From the NCBI GenBank assembly GCA_022801925.1, contig JAAWTG010000001.1, positions 1-64,000 on the forward strand: a stretch of DNA of 64,000 bases, read 5' to 3'. The notes under the pieces are model-generated. The model saw only the letters and a list, made by a program, of their open reading frames with translations. It did not search any database and had not been told where the DNA came from. Below, one piece after another: positions 42,489 to 55,849 of the stretch. Within the stretch, counting starts at the first letter, position 1. Every line of letters begins with the position of its first letter. The position numbers and the translations under genes are program-made. The stretch comes from Clostridia bacterium. GTDB taxonomy: Bacteria > Bacillota > Clostridia > RUG12999.

Positions 42489-43283
42489 ATGGAAATTCTA
42501 TATGCTGTTTTAGTGCTGGGCGGTCTCGGCGTGCTTTTTGGGCTGGGATTGGGACTGGCGTCCAAGGTATTTAAAGTAGAACGCGATATACGGATTCAGA
42601 AAATCATGGAAACGCTGCCTTGTGCAAACTGCGGCGGCTGCGGATTTGCAGGCTGCAGCGCGTTTGCCACGGCGGTGGTGGAAAAGGGGGCAGACCCTGC
42701 TTCCTGTACGGTAGGCGGCGCGGCATGTGCGGAAAAAGTGTCGGAAATCATGGGTGTGAAAGCATCGTTTGAACGAAAAACGGCGCGCGTGAGATGCGCC
42801 GGCGACTGCGAACATGCCCCGCTGAAATTTGAGTTTCACGGACTGGCGAACTGCGAATCGGTCAGCAAGGTGGCGGGCGGTTCCAAAGCCTGCGCCTATG
42901 GTTGCTTGGGGTTGGGAAGCTGCGTGCAGATGTGTGAATATCAGGCGATTTCCATTGTGGACGGTGTGGCGCAAGTGAACGAAAACAAATGCTACGGCTG
43001 CGGCAAATGTGCGAGCGTCTGTCCGCGGCATTTGATTGAAGTGGTACCGGCACAGAAAAAATATTTTGTAGCCTGTACCAACAAAGATAAAGGCTCGTTC
43101 ATGAAAGATGTGTGCAGCGCGGGCTGTATTGGATGTAAACTGTGTGAGAAAGCCTGCGAATATGAAGCGATTAGTGTAGAAAACAATTTGGCAAAAATCG
43201 ATTATGAAAAATGCACTTCATGTGGGGCATGTGCAGAAAAATGCCCGAAAAAAATCATTCATATGGTGGAAATAGCGGAATAA
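42489..43283 (+). CDS. rnfB: Rnf complex subunit RnfB (polyferredoxin)
   Basis: Entry point for electrons from reduced ferredoxin. The 264-residue protein has an N-terminal membrane anchor (about 3-25), an Fe-S domain starting C45-A-N-C48-G-G-C51...C56, and ferredoxin modules with CYGCGKCASVCPR, CIGCKLCEKACEY and CTSCGACAEKCPK. AAGGAGG precedes the ATG. Last gene of rnfCDGEAB, the order usual for Clostridia; the terminator follows. Confidence 0.97.
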   Translation: MEILYAVLVLGGLGVLFGLGLGLASKVFKVERDIRIQKIMETLPCANCGGCGFAGCSAFATAVVEKGADPASCTVGGAACAEKVSEIMGVKASFERKTARVRCAGDCEHAPLKFEFHGLANCESVSKVAGGSKACAYGCLGLGSCVQMCEYQAISIVDGVAQVNENKCYGCGKCASVCPRHLIEVVPAQKKYFVACTNKDKGSFMKDVCSAGCIGCKLCEKACEYEAISVENNLAKIDYEKCTSCGACAEKCPKKIIHMVEIAE

Positions 43284-43291
43284 TACAGAAA

Positions 43292-43338
43292 TCAAAAGCG
43301 GTCGGTTGTGGGACATCTCCATGACCGGCTGCTTTTTT
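43292..43338 (+). terminator. Terminator of the rnf operon
   Basis: The sequence from 43294 (AAAAGCGGTCGGT) pairs with ACCGGCTGCTTTTTT ending at 43338, one mismatch, with a T-run. Confidence 0.85.
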
Positions 43339-43399
43339 GATGAAATGGGTAGAAAACAAATGAGATTTATGTTACAATATAGGTAGTAGGAGTGATAAC

Positions 43400-44926
43400 A
43401 TGAAAAAATCGGTATTTTGCATAGTAGTTGCGGCGGTTTTGCTAATGTGTGCGTGTACTTATGGATTTTCAGATGTGCAGCAGGAACACTGGTTCTATGA
43501 CAATGTGACGGACATGACGAACCAAGGATATCTGAACGGGTACGAGGACGGCACATTTCGTCCGTCCGACCTGATAACAAAGGCAGAATTGGTATCTGTG
43601 ACCGGTAGGGTGAGCGGTTTGCAAGTAGAAAACGGGCAAAACAATCACTGGGCGGACGGCATGGTGCAGGCAGCGCTGAAAAGCGGTTTGTTTGACTGGG
43701 ATGAAATTCCGCCTACAGGAGAAACCTATAACGAGCCAATTAACCGTCAATTGGCCATTAAAATTGTGATGCAGGCGTTTTTGCCAGGTAAACGCGGCGA
43801 TTATAACCGTGTGAGCAGTGCGGTGCAGGATTTTGCAGAGCTGGACGGTCGATATTATGACAGCGTGATTGCGGCATATTGCGAAGGCGTGGTGCAGGGG
43901 GATAATAACGGCAATTTGAATCCCAAGGAACCGCTGTCGCGCGCGGAGGCTTGCGCCATTATCATGCGTGCCGCAAACATCAAAGGCGGGCTTCAACCAT
44001 ATGTTCCGCCGGTGGTGGAAACGCCGCAGCCGGTGCAGACGCGCAAGGGCGGCGTGAGCGAAAACGGGAAACTGCACGTAGAAGGAAAACAGTTGATGAA
44101 CGAACGCGGCGAAGCAGTACAATTACGGGGCATGTCAACGCACGGACTGCATTGGTTCAGTAATTTCGCAACGGAAAACGCCGTCAAAGCGACTGCTGAC
44201 TATGGCGCAAACCTGTTTCGCTGCGCCATGTATACCGGCGAGGGCGGATACCTGAGCAACAGCGCGGTGAAAGATACGCTGATAAACGCGGTGGACAGCG
44301 CTATCCGGCAGGACATGTATGTCATCATTGACTGGCACATTCTGTCTGATGGCGACCCGCTTACCTCTGCGGACGCAGCGGCAGCGTTTTTCACGGAAAT
44401 GTCGCAACGTTATGGCGATAACCCTGCTGTGCTCTATGAGATATGCAACGAGCCAAACGGAAATATTACATGGAATGGAAATGTCAAGCCCTATGCGGAG
44501 CGAATCATACCGGTGATACGCGCGAACAGCGACGGTATTATTTTGGTGGGCAGCCCCACATGGAGTCAGGATTTGCACGAGGCGGCGAAAAATCCGCTTG
44601 GCGGCGCAAATATCATGTATACCTGCCATTTCTATGCAGGTACGCATACCGATTGGCTCAGACAGCGCATTGTGGACTGCGGACTGCCGGTATTTGTGTC
44701 GGAATGGGGAACCAGCGCGGCGGACGGCAATGGCGGTGTGTATTTGGAGGAAGCGCAGCGGTGGATAGATTTCATGAACGAACAAGGCATTAGTTGGGCG
44801 AACTGGTCGCTGTGCGACAAAAATGAAAGCTCCGCCGCACTGTTGGGCGGTGCGAATGTGAGTGACGGTATCAGCGAGAGCGAGCTTTCGGAGAGTGGGA
44901 AATTCGTGTTTAGGCAATTCAGATAG
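43400..44926 (+). CDS. SLH-domain glycoside hydrolase family 5 (endoglucanase-like), secreted
   Basis: A 508-residue surface enzyme. Residues 1-~22 are a signal peptide (MKKSVFCIVVAAVLLMC); the lipobox is imperfect. S-layer homology repeats follow at about 24-66, 83-125 and 142-190 (NGYEDGTFRPSDLITKAEL; GDNNGNLNPKEPLSRAEACAIIMRA), then a Pro/Thr linker (about 200-214) and a GH5 catalytic barrel (about 220-508) with acid/base E351 (ICNEPNG) and nucleophile E435 (VSEWGTSA). It would be held on the wall by the SLH repeats and cut beta-glucans or related glycans. No operon partner; the next gene is convergent. Confidence 0.93.
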   Translation: MKKSVFCIVVAAVLLMCACTYGFSDVQQEHWFYDNVTDMTNQGYLNGYEDGTFRPSDLITKAELVSVTGRVSGLQVENGQNNHWADGMVQAALKSGLFDWDEIPPTGETYNEPINRQLAIKIVMQAFLPGKRGDYNRVSSAVQDFAELDGRYYDSVIAAYCEGVVQGDNNGNLNPKEPLSRAEACAIIMRAANIKGGLQPYVPPVVETPQPVQTRKGGVSENGKLHVEGKQLMNERGEAVQLRGMSTHGLHWFSNFATENAVKATADYGANLFRCAMYTGEGGYLSNSAVKDTLINAVDSAIRQDMYVIIDWHILSDGDPLTSADAAAAFFTEMSQRYGDNPAVLYEICNEPNGNITWNGNVKPYAERIIPVIRANSDGIILVGSPTWSQDLHEAAKNPLGGANIMYTCHFYAGTHTDWLRQRIVDCGLPVFVSEWGTSAADGNGGVYLEEAQRWIDFMNEQGISWANWSLCDKNESSAALLGGANVSDGISESELSESGKFVFRQFR

Positions 44927-44933
44927 AGAAATG

Positions 44934-44973
44934 AGAAAGCGGGCGGGACAATATTTGTCCCGCCCGCTTTTTC
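44934..44973. terminator. Bidirectional terminator, 15-bp GC-rich stem
   Basis: 44936-44950 pairs perfectly with 44956-44970, loop of 5 nt, ending in T-runs on both strands. Confidence 0.92.
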
Positions 44974-45037
44974 TAAAATATATGATATATTATTTGCTTT
45001 ATTTGAAAGGAATGATCATTTTTCACGAAAGACGTGA

Positions 45038-47179
45038 CTAATCTTCCAGGGGTATGTCTCCATGTACATTCGTTTGATAGAGTATTCCGTTTACATAGTA
45101 GAGCGCGTCAAACTCAAGCGGATTCATATCCTTCGGCGCGTGCAAAATTTCAATATCCCAAGTATCGCCCCGCGGTTTGATGAAAAAGTAAAGCGTTTCT
45201 TTTGTTTTGACATTTTCGCCGGAGGCAAAGAATCCGTCATCTGTCGGAATTATCCGGTCAAATATATAAGGCTCCCGTGTGCAATCTGTGAGATACTGCC
45301 AGGTCTCGCCGTCTTGCGAAACATATAAATCGCCGTCTGTCTGGGCGATATACCAGCCGTTGTGATAGGCGCCCTCCCAGCGACCCGGTTTCATGTGGGT
45401 GAGACCGCTGACCGGGTCTGTGACGGCAAACGGTTTATCAAAGAACATGGCTTTGTTGCCCTCGTGCGCGGCAGTAGGGAGCGCGGAAGCGCCCGCTAAA
45501 GTCCAGGCAAGGCCGTCTTTGGAAGTATAGTAAGCGATTGGTGGGTTTGAATAATAACTGTCTGGTTTTTGACAGCCATAATAGACACCGTCCTGATACA
45601 GAACACGGAAGGGGATATACTCGGTGGTATCCGTCCATTGTTCCATTCCAAAATTCAAAATAGAAATCTTATCCGAGATGACACGCCAATTGGGTCTGCC
45701 ATAAAGCCTGCCGCGGATGTTTCTATTATGTATATAAAGTCTGTTGCCTGCGGCGCGCGGAGAGGTCAAATAGCTGCTGTATAGTTTGAGATCGGGCAGC
45801 AGTAAAGGCGTTTCGGTCACAAAATCTGTGGTGACCGTTAAGGAATAACCATCATCGCCATAATGGCTGCCGCGCAGCAAATAAATCTGCGTGCCGTCCG
45901 TGCAGGACAATACGGGCAAACGGTTGACCGGCGGCAGCGCAGCGCCGTCGTCGTGGAACACGACTGCGTCGGACGCAGCACAAATGCCGGGTCTCGTTAT
46001 TGTTAAAGTGCCTTCAGCAATGTCGCTGTCAAGCTTCAATTCGGCATGCCCGTCCCAGCCGAGTGTTTGCGTAAAGAAGGACAGTGGGATATATGGTTCA
46101 TTTTCATGTATCACTGCCGGAATGGGCGTTGGATAGGCGTTGGGCAGCGACAGCAGCACGGTATCCGGCTGCGGATGACAATAATTCAAATTTCCGTCCA
46201 CATGAGAGCCGGTGTCGCCGGAATAGTAGAGTGTGAATAAACGGTGGTTGTCATAAAATGAAAGCAGCTTTGTGTTGACTTGGGGATGCGAAAAGACTGC
46301 GCCGAAATCACACAAAACGAAGGGCGACAGATAATATTGATTATTGTCAAAATCATATAAACACTGCGACAAATCAAGTTCGCAGCGGCGGTTCCATGTC
46401 GGCTTATTGTCAGAATCGGATTTGGGAATATTAGCGCGCAGTACAGTGATGGTGACAGCATCGTTTCGACGGTCAAAAGAAACATCACAATCCAAATATT
46501 CACGGACAAAATCAAGCGGTAAATAGGCAATGCCGTCCACAACGCGCGTTCCGTGCATGATGGAAATCCAGTCGCCGTTTATCAGCACGTCTGTGCTTTC
46601 GGGATAAAAATCAAAGTTGGCGGCGTGCCATGCTATGTAATAACCACACATGCCGCGTCCCAGCTTGACATCGTAATCACCCATGTCAACTAACGTCTGC
46701 ACAGAGATATAGGACACGCCGTCAATGCGGCGGACGTCCGGCGTGACGTCCAGCTTCCAAGTCTTGGAATACGGTTGGATTTCTTTATCGGGAGAGGTGA
46801 CAGGTTCCTCTGCCGCAACCGGTTCCGCATAGGAACAGAGGTAGAGTTCAGAGGAAGCGGGCACAGGAGAAGGCTTTATACGAAGATAGTATTCTCCGGC
46901 GTCCAAGACGAGCCGTAGCGTTCTGTTTGCGGTGTAGTTGGTAAAAGGCTGTGCTGCACCTCTGTGCAGATAAATGTCTGCATGGGTATTGCCTTCCGAA
47001 GAAAAGGTATAGGCGGCTTTTTCCAAAATCGTCACTTTCAATGTTTTGGAATAATTGATGGGCAGTTCCAGCCGCTGACCGGTGGAATAGGTATCAAAAT
47101 CGGCTGCCGCGGGAATGGACAAACTGACAAGCAACAGAATTGCCAAAAATAAAACGGTGCATATACAGCGCTTTTTCAT
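45038..47179 (-). CDS. Secreted protein with copper-amine-oxidase-N domains and Asp-box repeats
   Basis: A 713-residue exported protein: signal peptide 1-~26 (LFLAILLLVSLSIPAAAD), a beta-rich segment, then a copper-amine-oxidase-like N domain (YISVQTLVDMGDYDV... GDWISIMHGTRVVDGIAYLPLDFVREYL, CDVSFDRRNDAVTITV) and a second such motif (EPYIPLSFFTQTLGW). The C-terminal part contains sialidase-type Asp boxes, SKDGLAWT and SQDGETWQ, suggesting a beta-propeller. These domains are common wall-associated modules in Clostridia and do not imply oxidase activity. ATG 47179 has GAGGGGAG upstream. Function and ligand unknown. Confidence 0.75.
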   Translation of the reverse strand: MKKRCICTVLFLAILLLVSLSIPAAADFDTYSTGQRLELPINYSKTLKVTILEKAAYTFSSEGNTHADIYLHRGAAQPFTNYTANRTLRLVLDAGEYYLRIKPSPVPASSELYLCSYAEPVAAEEPVTSPDKEIQPYSKTWKLDVTPDVRRIDGVSYISVQTLVDMGDYDVKLGRGMCGYYIAWHAANFDFYPESTDVLINGDWISIMHGTRVVDGIAYLPLDFVREYLDCDVSFDRRNDAVTITVLRANIPKSDSDNKPTWNRRCELDLSQCLYDFDNNQYYLSPFVLCDFGAVFSHPQVNTKLLSFYDNHRLFTLYYSGDTGSHVDGNLNYCHPQPDTVLLSLPNAYPTPIPAVIHENEPYIPLSFFTQTLGWDGHAELKLDSDIAEGTLTITRPGICAASDAVVFHDDGAALPPVNRLPVLSCTDGTQIYLLRGSHYGDDGYSLTVTTDFVTETPLLLPDLKLYSSYLTSPRAAGNRLYIHNRNIRGRLYGRPNWRVISDKISILNFGMEQWTDTTEYIPFRVLYQDGVYYGCQKPDSYYSNPPIAYYTSKDGLAWTLAGASALPTAAHEGNKAMFFDKPFAVTDPVSGLTHMKPGRWEGAYHNGWYIAQTDGDLYVSQDGETWQYLTDCTREPYIFDRIIPTDDGFFASGENVKTKETLYFFIKPRGDTWDIEILHAPKDMNPLEFDALYYVNGILYQTNVHGDIPLED

Positions 47180-47363
47180 GTAACGTCTCCCCTCTTTATG
47201 TATATATAACATTAGACGAAACAGCAGCCCTTGGGGATTCCTTTTTTCTCAATTTTCGGCAGACTGCCCAAACATAGGGAATGGTTTTCGGCAGAATCGG
47301 CAAAACAGGCAATAAAAAAAGAAAGTGGGAAATCGCCAGCGCAGAATTCGTCAAAACTACAGA
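47180..47363. other. Divergent intergenic region upstream of greA
   Basis: The 303-nt gap before greA contains the greA promoter at its right end. The sequence TTTTCGGCAGA occurs twice between 47250 and 47305. No clear promoter for the minus-strand secreted protein was found, and no ORF is supported. Confidence 0.5.
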
Positions 47364-47392
47364 TTGACACGGGAGCGGCTTTTTGGTATAAT
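47364..47392 (+). promoter_or_regulatory. Promoter of the greA-lysS operon
   Basis: Perfect TTGACA (47364-47369) and TATAAT (47387-47392) with a 17-base spacer; the first strong promoter of the 12-kb plus-strand run. Confidence 0.9.
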
Positions 47393-47482
47393 AATAAAAA
47401 TATGGTAGAATACTGAAAATACATGTTTCAAACGGTGATTTTCGTCAATATAGAAGCAAAACAGAAAGGTGGAACCATAACA

Positions 47483-49473
<1,991 letters not shown>

Positions 49474-49511
49474 AAAAGAGGTTTATGGCGCGCTAAAAGG
49501 AGCCGATAGAT

Positions 49512-50210
49512 ATGGATAAGGATTTTTCCAAATATTACAAAATAACAGATAAAGAGTTTTGGCGCAACTATTGGTTTTACTATCGGGTACATACCATTGT
49601 GGGCGTGATTGTGGCGGCGTTGATTATCGGAACCGTCGTGAGTTTTGTCACAAGGGTGAATCCTGATATTTTAATCATGCACATTGGCGGCGGATTGTTT
49701 GACGAGGAATGGATACCGGACGTGGAAGCCTATGCGGCGGAAAAAATACCGGATATCAACGAGGACGGCAAACAGATTGTATCCTTCCAGACGCTGATAT
49801 ACAATGAATCGCTGGATGCGCAGATGGCGCTGGCTTCCATGACCAAGGCGGATTTGGAGTTTGCCGGCGGGGACAGCACCTTGATTTTGGTGGATGAAAC
49901 CACTATGGCGCGGTATATCAATATGGAGGTATTCCAAGATTTAACGGACTATGTGCAGCAGCTGGACATTGCGCCGGAACGGCTGAAATACAGCGAGGAC
50001 GGCAGCCGTCCGTTGTTGGTGAATATAACAAGTACGCGGTTTGTAGCGGAAGGCGGCTATCAGGGACCGGATCTCTATCTGGGACTGCGTGTTATTCCGC
50101 AGAATATGCAGAAAAAGAAAATTATGCTTGACCGCGCGGAGGCTTCCAAACAGCTTTTTGAAAGTATTATTACAGATGATACAATCGTATCAAAGAAGCA
50201 TGGTATATAA
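49512..50210 (+). CDS. Hypothetical single-pass membrane protein
   Basis: A 232-residue protein with a cytoplasmic head rich in aromatic and charged residues (KDFSKYYKITDKEFWRNYWFYYR), one membrane helix (about 26-46) and an extracytoplasmic domain of about 180 residues with no motif I recognise (PDILIMHIGGGLFDEEWIPDVEAYAAEKI; DSTLILVDETTMARYINMEVFQDLTDYV). The latter part faintly resembles a solute-binding-protein fold. AAAGGAG precedes the ATG. It lies 38 nt after lysS and 166 nt before an ABC exporter gene. Function unknown. Confidence 0.75.
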   Translation: MDKDFSKYYKITDKEFWRNYWFYYRVHTIVGVIVAALIIGTVVSFVTRVNPDILIMHIGGGLFDEEWIPDVEAYAAEKIPDINEDGKQIVSFQTLIYNESLDAQMALASMTKADLEFAGGDSTLILVDETTMARYINMEVFQDLTDYVQQLDIAPERLKYSEDGSRPLLVNITSTRFVAEGGYQGPDLYLGLRVIPQNMQKKKIMLDRAEASKQLFESIITDDTIVSKKHGI

Positions 50211-50376
50211 GCGTTGGTATGACAAAAATACAGGCGGTGAAACATACGGAATTTGGCGGAAACTGGAAAAGCTGCCTTGCCGCATGGCATTCGCCGCCTC
50301 TTTCTGTTTGAAATGGGAGTGACGCGGAAATTGCCGCGCCTGTTATGGAAAAAAAGAAAAAAGGGAATGATAGATT

Positions 50377-52104
50377 TTGTGGAAGGCGTTTATCAGTTAT
50401 TATAAGCCGCATAGAAACCTGTTTATTTTTGACATGTGCTGCGCGTTTATCGTGTCCATCAGCGAATTGTTCTATCCGGTGATTACGCGCAACATGATCA
50501 ATATTTATATTCCGAACAAGCAAATGCAGTTGCTGTTGGTTTGGGCAATTGTGCTGCTGGGTATTTATATTATGAAAGCGGTTTTAAACTATTGTATGCA
50601 ATATTACGGACACGTGGTGGGCGTGAGAATGCAGGCGGATATGCGCGAAAAAGTGTTCCGGCATTTGCAGCGGCTGCCGTTTACCTATTTTGACAATCAC
50701 AAAACGGGCGTTATCATGTCGCGCATGATTAACGATTTGATGGACGTGTCGGAATTGGCGCACCACGGACCGGAGGATTTGTTTCTGTCGATATTGACGC
50801 TGGCGGGTTCGTTCATTCTGATGGCGAACATGAACTTGTGGCTGACCCTCATTATTTTTGCGTTTTTACCGGTGTTGGTTTGGTTTGCCATAAAAAAACG
50901 GTTGCGCATGAACGAAGCGTTCACCAAAACGCGCGTGGAAGTGGCGGAGGTCAATGCAACGCTGGAAAACAGCATTGCGGGCGTGCGCGTGACCAAAGCA
51001 TTTGTCAATACCGAGCAGGAACTGAAAAAATTTCATAAAAACAACAAAGCGTTTTGTAAGGCAAGGGAATTTTCCTATAAGGTGATGGGAGAATTTTTTT
51101 CCGGCATGAACTTTATCATTGATTTGCTGAATGTGGTGGTGCTGATTGCAGGTGGTATTTTCACTTATTATGGCTGGATTAACGCGGGTGAATTTGTGGC
51201 ATACTTATTATATGTCAATGTCTTTTTGGTTCCGGTTCGCAAGTTGGTACAGTTCATAGAACAATACCAGTCCGGCATGACAGGCTTCAAACGGTTTCAG
51301 GAATTGATGGAGGTCGAGGAGGAACAGGACAGAGAAACGGCGCGTCCGCTGGAAACAGTGGAAGGCAACATCCGTTTTGAGGACGTCAGTTTTATGTATG
51401 AGGACGGGTCGGAAGTGCTCAGCGGTATTGAACTGGAAATCAAAAAAGGAACCACCGTGGCGCTGGTGGGGCCGAGCGGCGGCGGAAAAACAACGCTGTG
51501 CCACTTGATTCCGCGTTTCTACCAAATTGACAGCGGCAAAATTACCATTGACGGAACGGATATCAGGGATATTACACTGGATTCCCTGCGCGGGCATATT
51601 GGTATCGTGCAGCAGGACGTGTTCTTGTTTACAGGCACCATTTATGACAACATTGCTTATGGCGGCTGGCAGGACGGACACGAAGTGACAAAAGAAGAAG
51701 TTGTGGACGCGGCGAAAAAAGCAAATCTGCATGAATTTATTATGAGTCTGGAAAATGGTTATGATACCTATATCGGAGAACGCGGAATCAAGCTGTCCGG
51801 CGGGCAAAAACAGCGCGTTTCCATTGCAAGGGTGTTCCTGAAAAATCCGCCGATTTTGATTTTGGACGAAGCGACTTCCGCGTTGGACAACGTGACGGAA
51901 ATCATGATTCAAAAGGCGCTGGAAGACCTCAGCCGTGACCGCACAACCATTGTGGTGGCGCACCGGCTGTCAACGGTTCAAAATGCAGATGAAATTGTCG
52001 TGTTGACTGATGAAGGCATTGCGGAACGCGGCACGCACCGTCAGCTTTTGGCGTGCGGCGGTATCTACGCAAATTTGTATCAGGTGAGTCAAGGGGTAGA
52101 ATAA
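50377..52104 (+). CDS. ABC transporter, fused permease/ATPase (exporter type)
   Basis: A 575-residue half-transporter, expected to work as a homodimer. Membrane domain with six segments (about 1-315) and ATPase domain (about 335-575) with Walker A GPSGGGKTT, Q-loop VQQDVF, signature LSGGQ, Walker B ILILDEATSALD and H-loop AHRLS. Relatives export lipids, peptides or drugs; substrate unknown. The frame starts with TTG at 50377, with AAGGGA about 10 bases upstream; no ATG fits the conserved N-terminus. It has no partner half-transporter gene nearby. Confidence 0.92.
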   Translation: MWKAFISYYKPHRNLFIFDMCCAFIVSISELFYPVITRNMINIYIPNKQMQLLLVWAIVLLGIYIMKAVLNYCMQYYGHVVGVRMQADMREKVFRHLQRLPFTYFDNHKTGVIMSRMINDLMDVSELAHHGPEDLFLSILTLAGSFILMANMNLWLTLIIFAFLPVLVWFAIKKRLRMNEAFTKTRVEVAEVNATLENSIAGVRVTKAFVNTEQELKKFHKNNKAFCKAREFSYKVMGEFFSGMNFIIDLLNVVVLIAGGIFTYYGWINAGEFVAYLLYVNVFLVPVRKLVQFIEQYQSGMTGFKRFQELMEVEEEQDRETARPLETVEGNIRFEDVSFMYEDGSEVLSGIELEIKKGTTVALVGPSGGGKTTLCHLIPRFYQIDSGKITIDGTDIRDITLDSLRGHIGIVQQDVFLFTGTIYDNIAYGGWQDGHEVTKEEVVDAAKKANLHEFIMSLENGYDTYIGERGIKLSGGQKQRVSIARVFLKNPPILILDEATSALDNVTEIMIQKALEDLSRDRTTIVVAHRLSTVQNADEIVVLTDEGIAERGTHRQLLACGGIYANLYQVSQGVE

Positions 52105-52125
52105 AAAAAGGAGGAGGGAACGCCG

Positions 52126-52905
52126 GTGATTTATAACCAAGGCAGCGAGTATCATATTCATGTGAAACAAGGCGACATTGGGAAATATGTGATTCTGCCG
52201 GGCGACCCGGGGCGCTGTGAGGCGATTGCAAAACATTTGGAGCAGCCGGAAAAAGTGGCGCAAAACAGGGAATATACGACGTGGCGTGGCAAGCTGGAGG
52301 GCGAAATCGTGGCGGTAACCTCCACGGGCATTGGCGGCCCGTCCGCGGCAATTGCGCTGGAAGAATTGGTGCATGTCGGTGCGGACACGTTTATTCGTGT
52401 CGGCACCTGCGGCGGATACCATATGGAGGTGCTGGGCGGCGATTTGGTGGTGCCGACCGGTTCTATCCGTATGGAAGGCACTACGAAGGAATATATGCCC
52501 ATTGAATTTCCGGCTGTAGCGAATTTGGAAATTGCAAATGCGCTGGTGCAGGCGGCAAAACAAAAAGGATATCGCTGTCATGCGGGCGTGGTGGAAAGCA
52601 AGGATTCCTTCTATGGCGAGCATGAAGGCGCAAAAAAACCGGTGGGCTACGAACTGGAGAACAAACGCCGAGCATGGGTCATGGGCGGAACGCTTGCCTC
52701 GGAAATGGAAACGGCGGCGTTGTTTGTCGTGGGTGCAACACTTGGCGTGCGTGTTGGCGCAGTGCTGAACGTGATGGGGAATCAAATCCGGCGGGACAAT
52801 GGGCTGGACGATGCCATTGTTTATGACACAGACCGCGCTATCGAAGTGGCGGTAGAAGCCATGCGGCAACTCATTTGCGAAAGAAAAAGCGGAAAGGAAG
52901 GATAG
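52126..52905 (+). CDS. udp: Uridine phosphorylase
   Basis: Cleaves uridine with phosphate to uracil and ribose-1-phosphate in pyrimidine salvage. The 259-residue protein belongs to the PNP/UDP family: [18 protein letters not shown] (phosphate loop), signature [26 protein letters not shown] and [20 protein letters not shown] with the ribose-binding Glu. Similarity to E. coli Udp extends along the chain, but related nucleosides are possible substrates. GTG start at 52126 with AAGGAGGAGGG upstream; 21 nt after the ABC gene and 4 nt before the next. Confidence 0.9.
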   Translation: MIYNQGSEYHIHVKQGDIGKYVILPGDPGRCEAIAKHLEQPEKVAQNREYTTWRGKLEGEIVAVTSTGIGGPSAAIALEELVHVGADTFIRVGTCGGYHMEVLGGDLVVPTGSIRMEGTTKEYMPIEFPAVANLEIANALVQAAKQKGYRCHAGVVESKDSFYGEHEGAKKPVGYELENKRRAWVMGGTLASEMETAALFVVGATLGVRVGAVLNVMGNQIRRDNGLDDAIVYDTDRAIEVAVEAMRQLICERKSGKEG

Positions 52906-52909
52906 GGCA

Positions 52910-53767
52910 ATGGCTGAGATGGATAACAAACAGACGATTTTAATTGGACAACAAGATGAAAAAAAGGTATATATTGAATATGCTGCGTATTTAAAGATTT
53001 TGAAATTCGGAAAAGGCGGCGCGTCTGACGGTGCACGCGGCGTATTGCTGGGAGAGAAAAAAGACGGTGGTATTTTTATTTCAGCGCTCTTGGAAGCGGT
53101 CTATACCGGCGGGGACGGCGTGGAAGCGCCGTCGTTCACAACGGATTCGTGGGAGCGTATCAAGCAGGAACGGGAAATGCTGTACCCGCATTTGGAGATT
53201 TTGGGAAGCTATAGCACCCATCCGGACGTGCACCCCACCGAACAGGATATTTTGATTCAGACAGGCTTTTTCAATGAACCGGACAATATTTTATTCATGT
53301 TTGACCCGGTTGCCAATGTGGAACGGGTGTATATCGGTGACAAGGAAAAATGGCGGCGCATGAAAGGATTTTTCCTGTATGACATGACGGGACGCAGCAT
53401 TGATTTGCGTCTGCGGGAAAATTTGACGCGGACGGTGGACAAAGAAGTGGAACTGCGCAACAAAGTGTTTCATGCGCTGTCCAAAAAAGTGTCCAACATG
53501 ATTGCGGCATTCACCATCTGCATTTTGGTGCTTGCGGTTGTCAATGTATATTTGGTGGTGCAGGTCTATCAAAACAACAAAATGGTAACGGCGGTACAGT
53601 CTGAGGCAAAAGCGCTGATGGACGAAGTGAAAGTGGCGGTTGATGTGATTCCACAGGTGATTCCTACGGCAACGCCAAAAGCAACGGCAACAGCAACGCC
53701 GACGCCAACAAAAACGCCGGAGTCCACCAAAAAACCGACTTCACCGACCAAAGCGCCGGTACAGTAA
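52910..53767 (+). CDS. Membrane-anchored MPN/JAB-like protein with Thr-Pro-rich tail
   Basis: A 285-residue protein. An N-terminal MPN (Mov34/JAB)-like domain (about 18-175) has ARGVLLGEKKDGGIFISALLEA and GSYSTHPDVHPTEQD (99-113). Compared with the JAMM consensus HxHP...D, His104, Pro105 and Asp113 are present but the first His is Ser102, so metal catalysis is doubtful. One membrane helix follows (about 196-220), then a short domain and a tail of Thr/Pro/Lys repeats (252-285, TATPTPTKTPES). The N-domain is expected inside the cell and the tail outside. It lies 4 nt after udp and 26 nt before ligA. Function unknown. Confidence 0.7.
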   Translation: MAEMDNKQTILIGQQDEKKVYIEYAAYLKILKFGKGGASDGARGVLLGEKKDGGIFISALLEAVYTGGDGVEAPSFTTDSWERIKQEREMLYPHLEILGSYSTHPDVHPTEQDILIQTGFFNEPDNILFMFDPVANVERVYIGDKEKWRRMKGFFLYDMTGRSIDLRLRENLTRTVDKEVELRNKVFHALSKKVSNMIAAFTICILVLAVVNVYLVVQVYQNNKMVTAVQSEAKALMDEVKVAVDVIPQVIPTATPKATATATPTPTKTPESTKKPTSPTKAPVQ

Positions 53768-53790
53768 ATTTCAGATAAGGCGGGCGATAG

Positions 53791-55788
<1,998 letters not shown>

Positions 55789-55849
55789 AACGGGCGGCGT
55801 ACCGATTCTGGTACGCTTTGCCGCGAACACATACAGGAGGGGAAGAACC

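Noticed and set aside
43400-43460. Lipoprotein signal in the SLH-GH5 protein
   Set aside because: The sequence LLMCACTYG has Met or an imperfect -3 position before Cys, and the SLH repeats already provide wall attachment.
47393-47482. T-box or lysine riboswitch for lysS
   Set aside because: The leader before greA is only about 90 nt, lysS follows greA by 17 nt, and no T-box sequence (TGGNACCGCG) is present.
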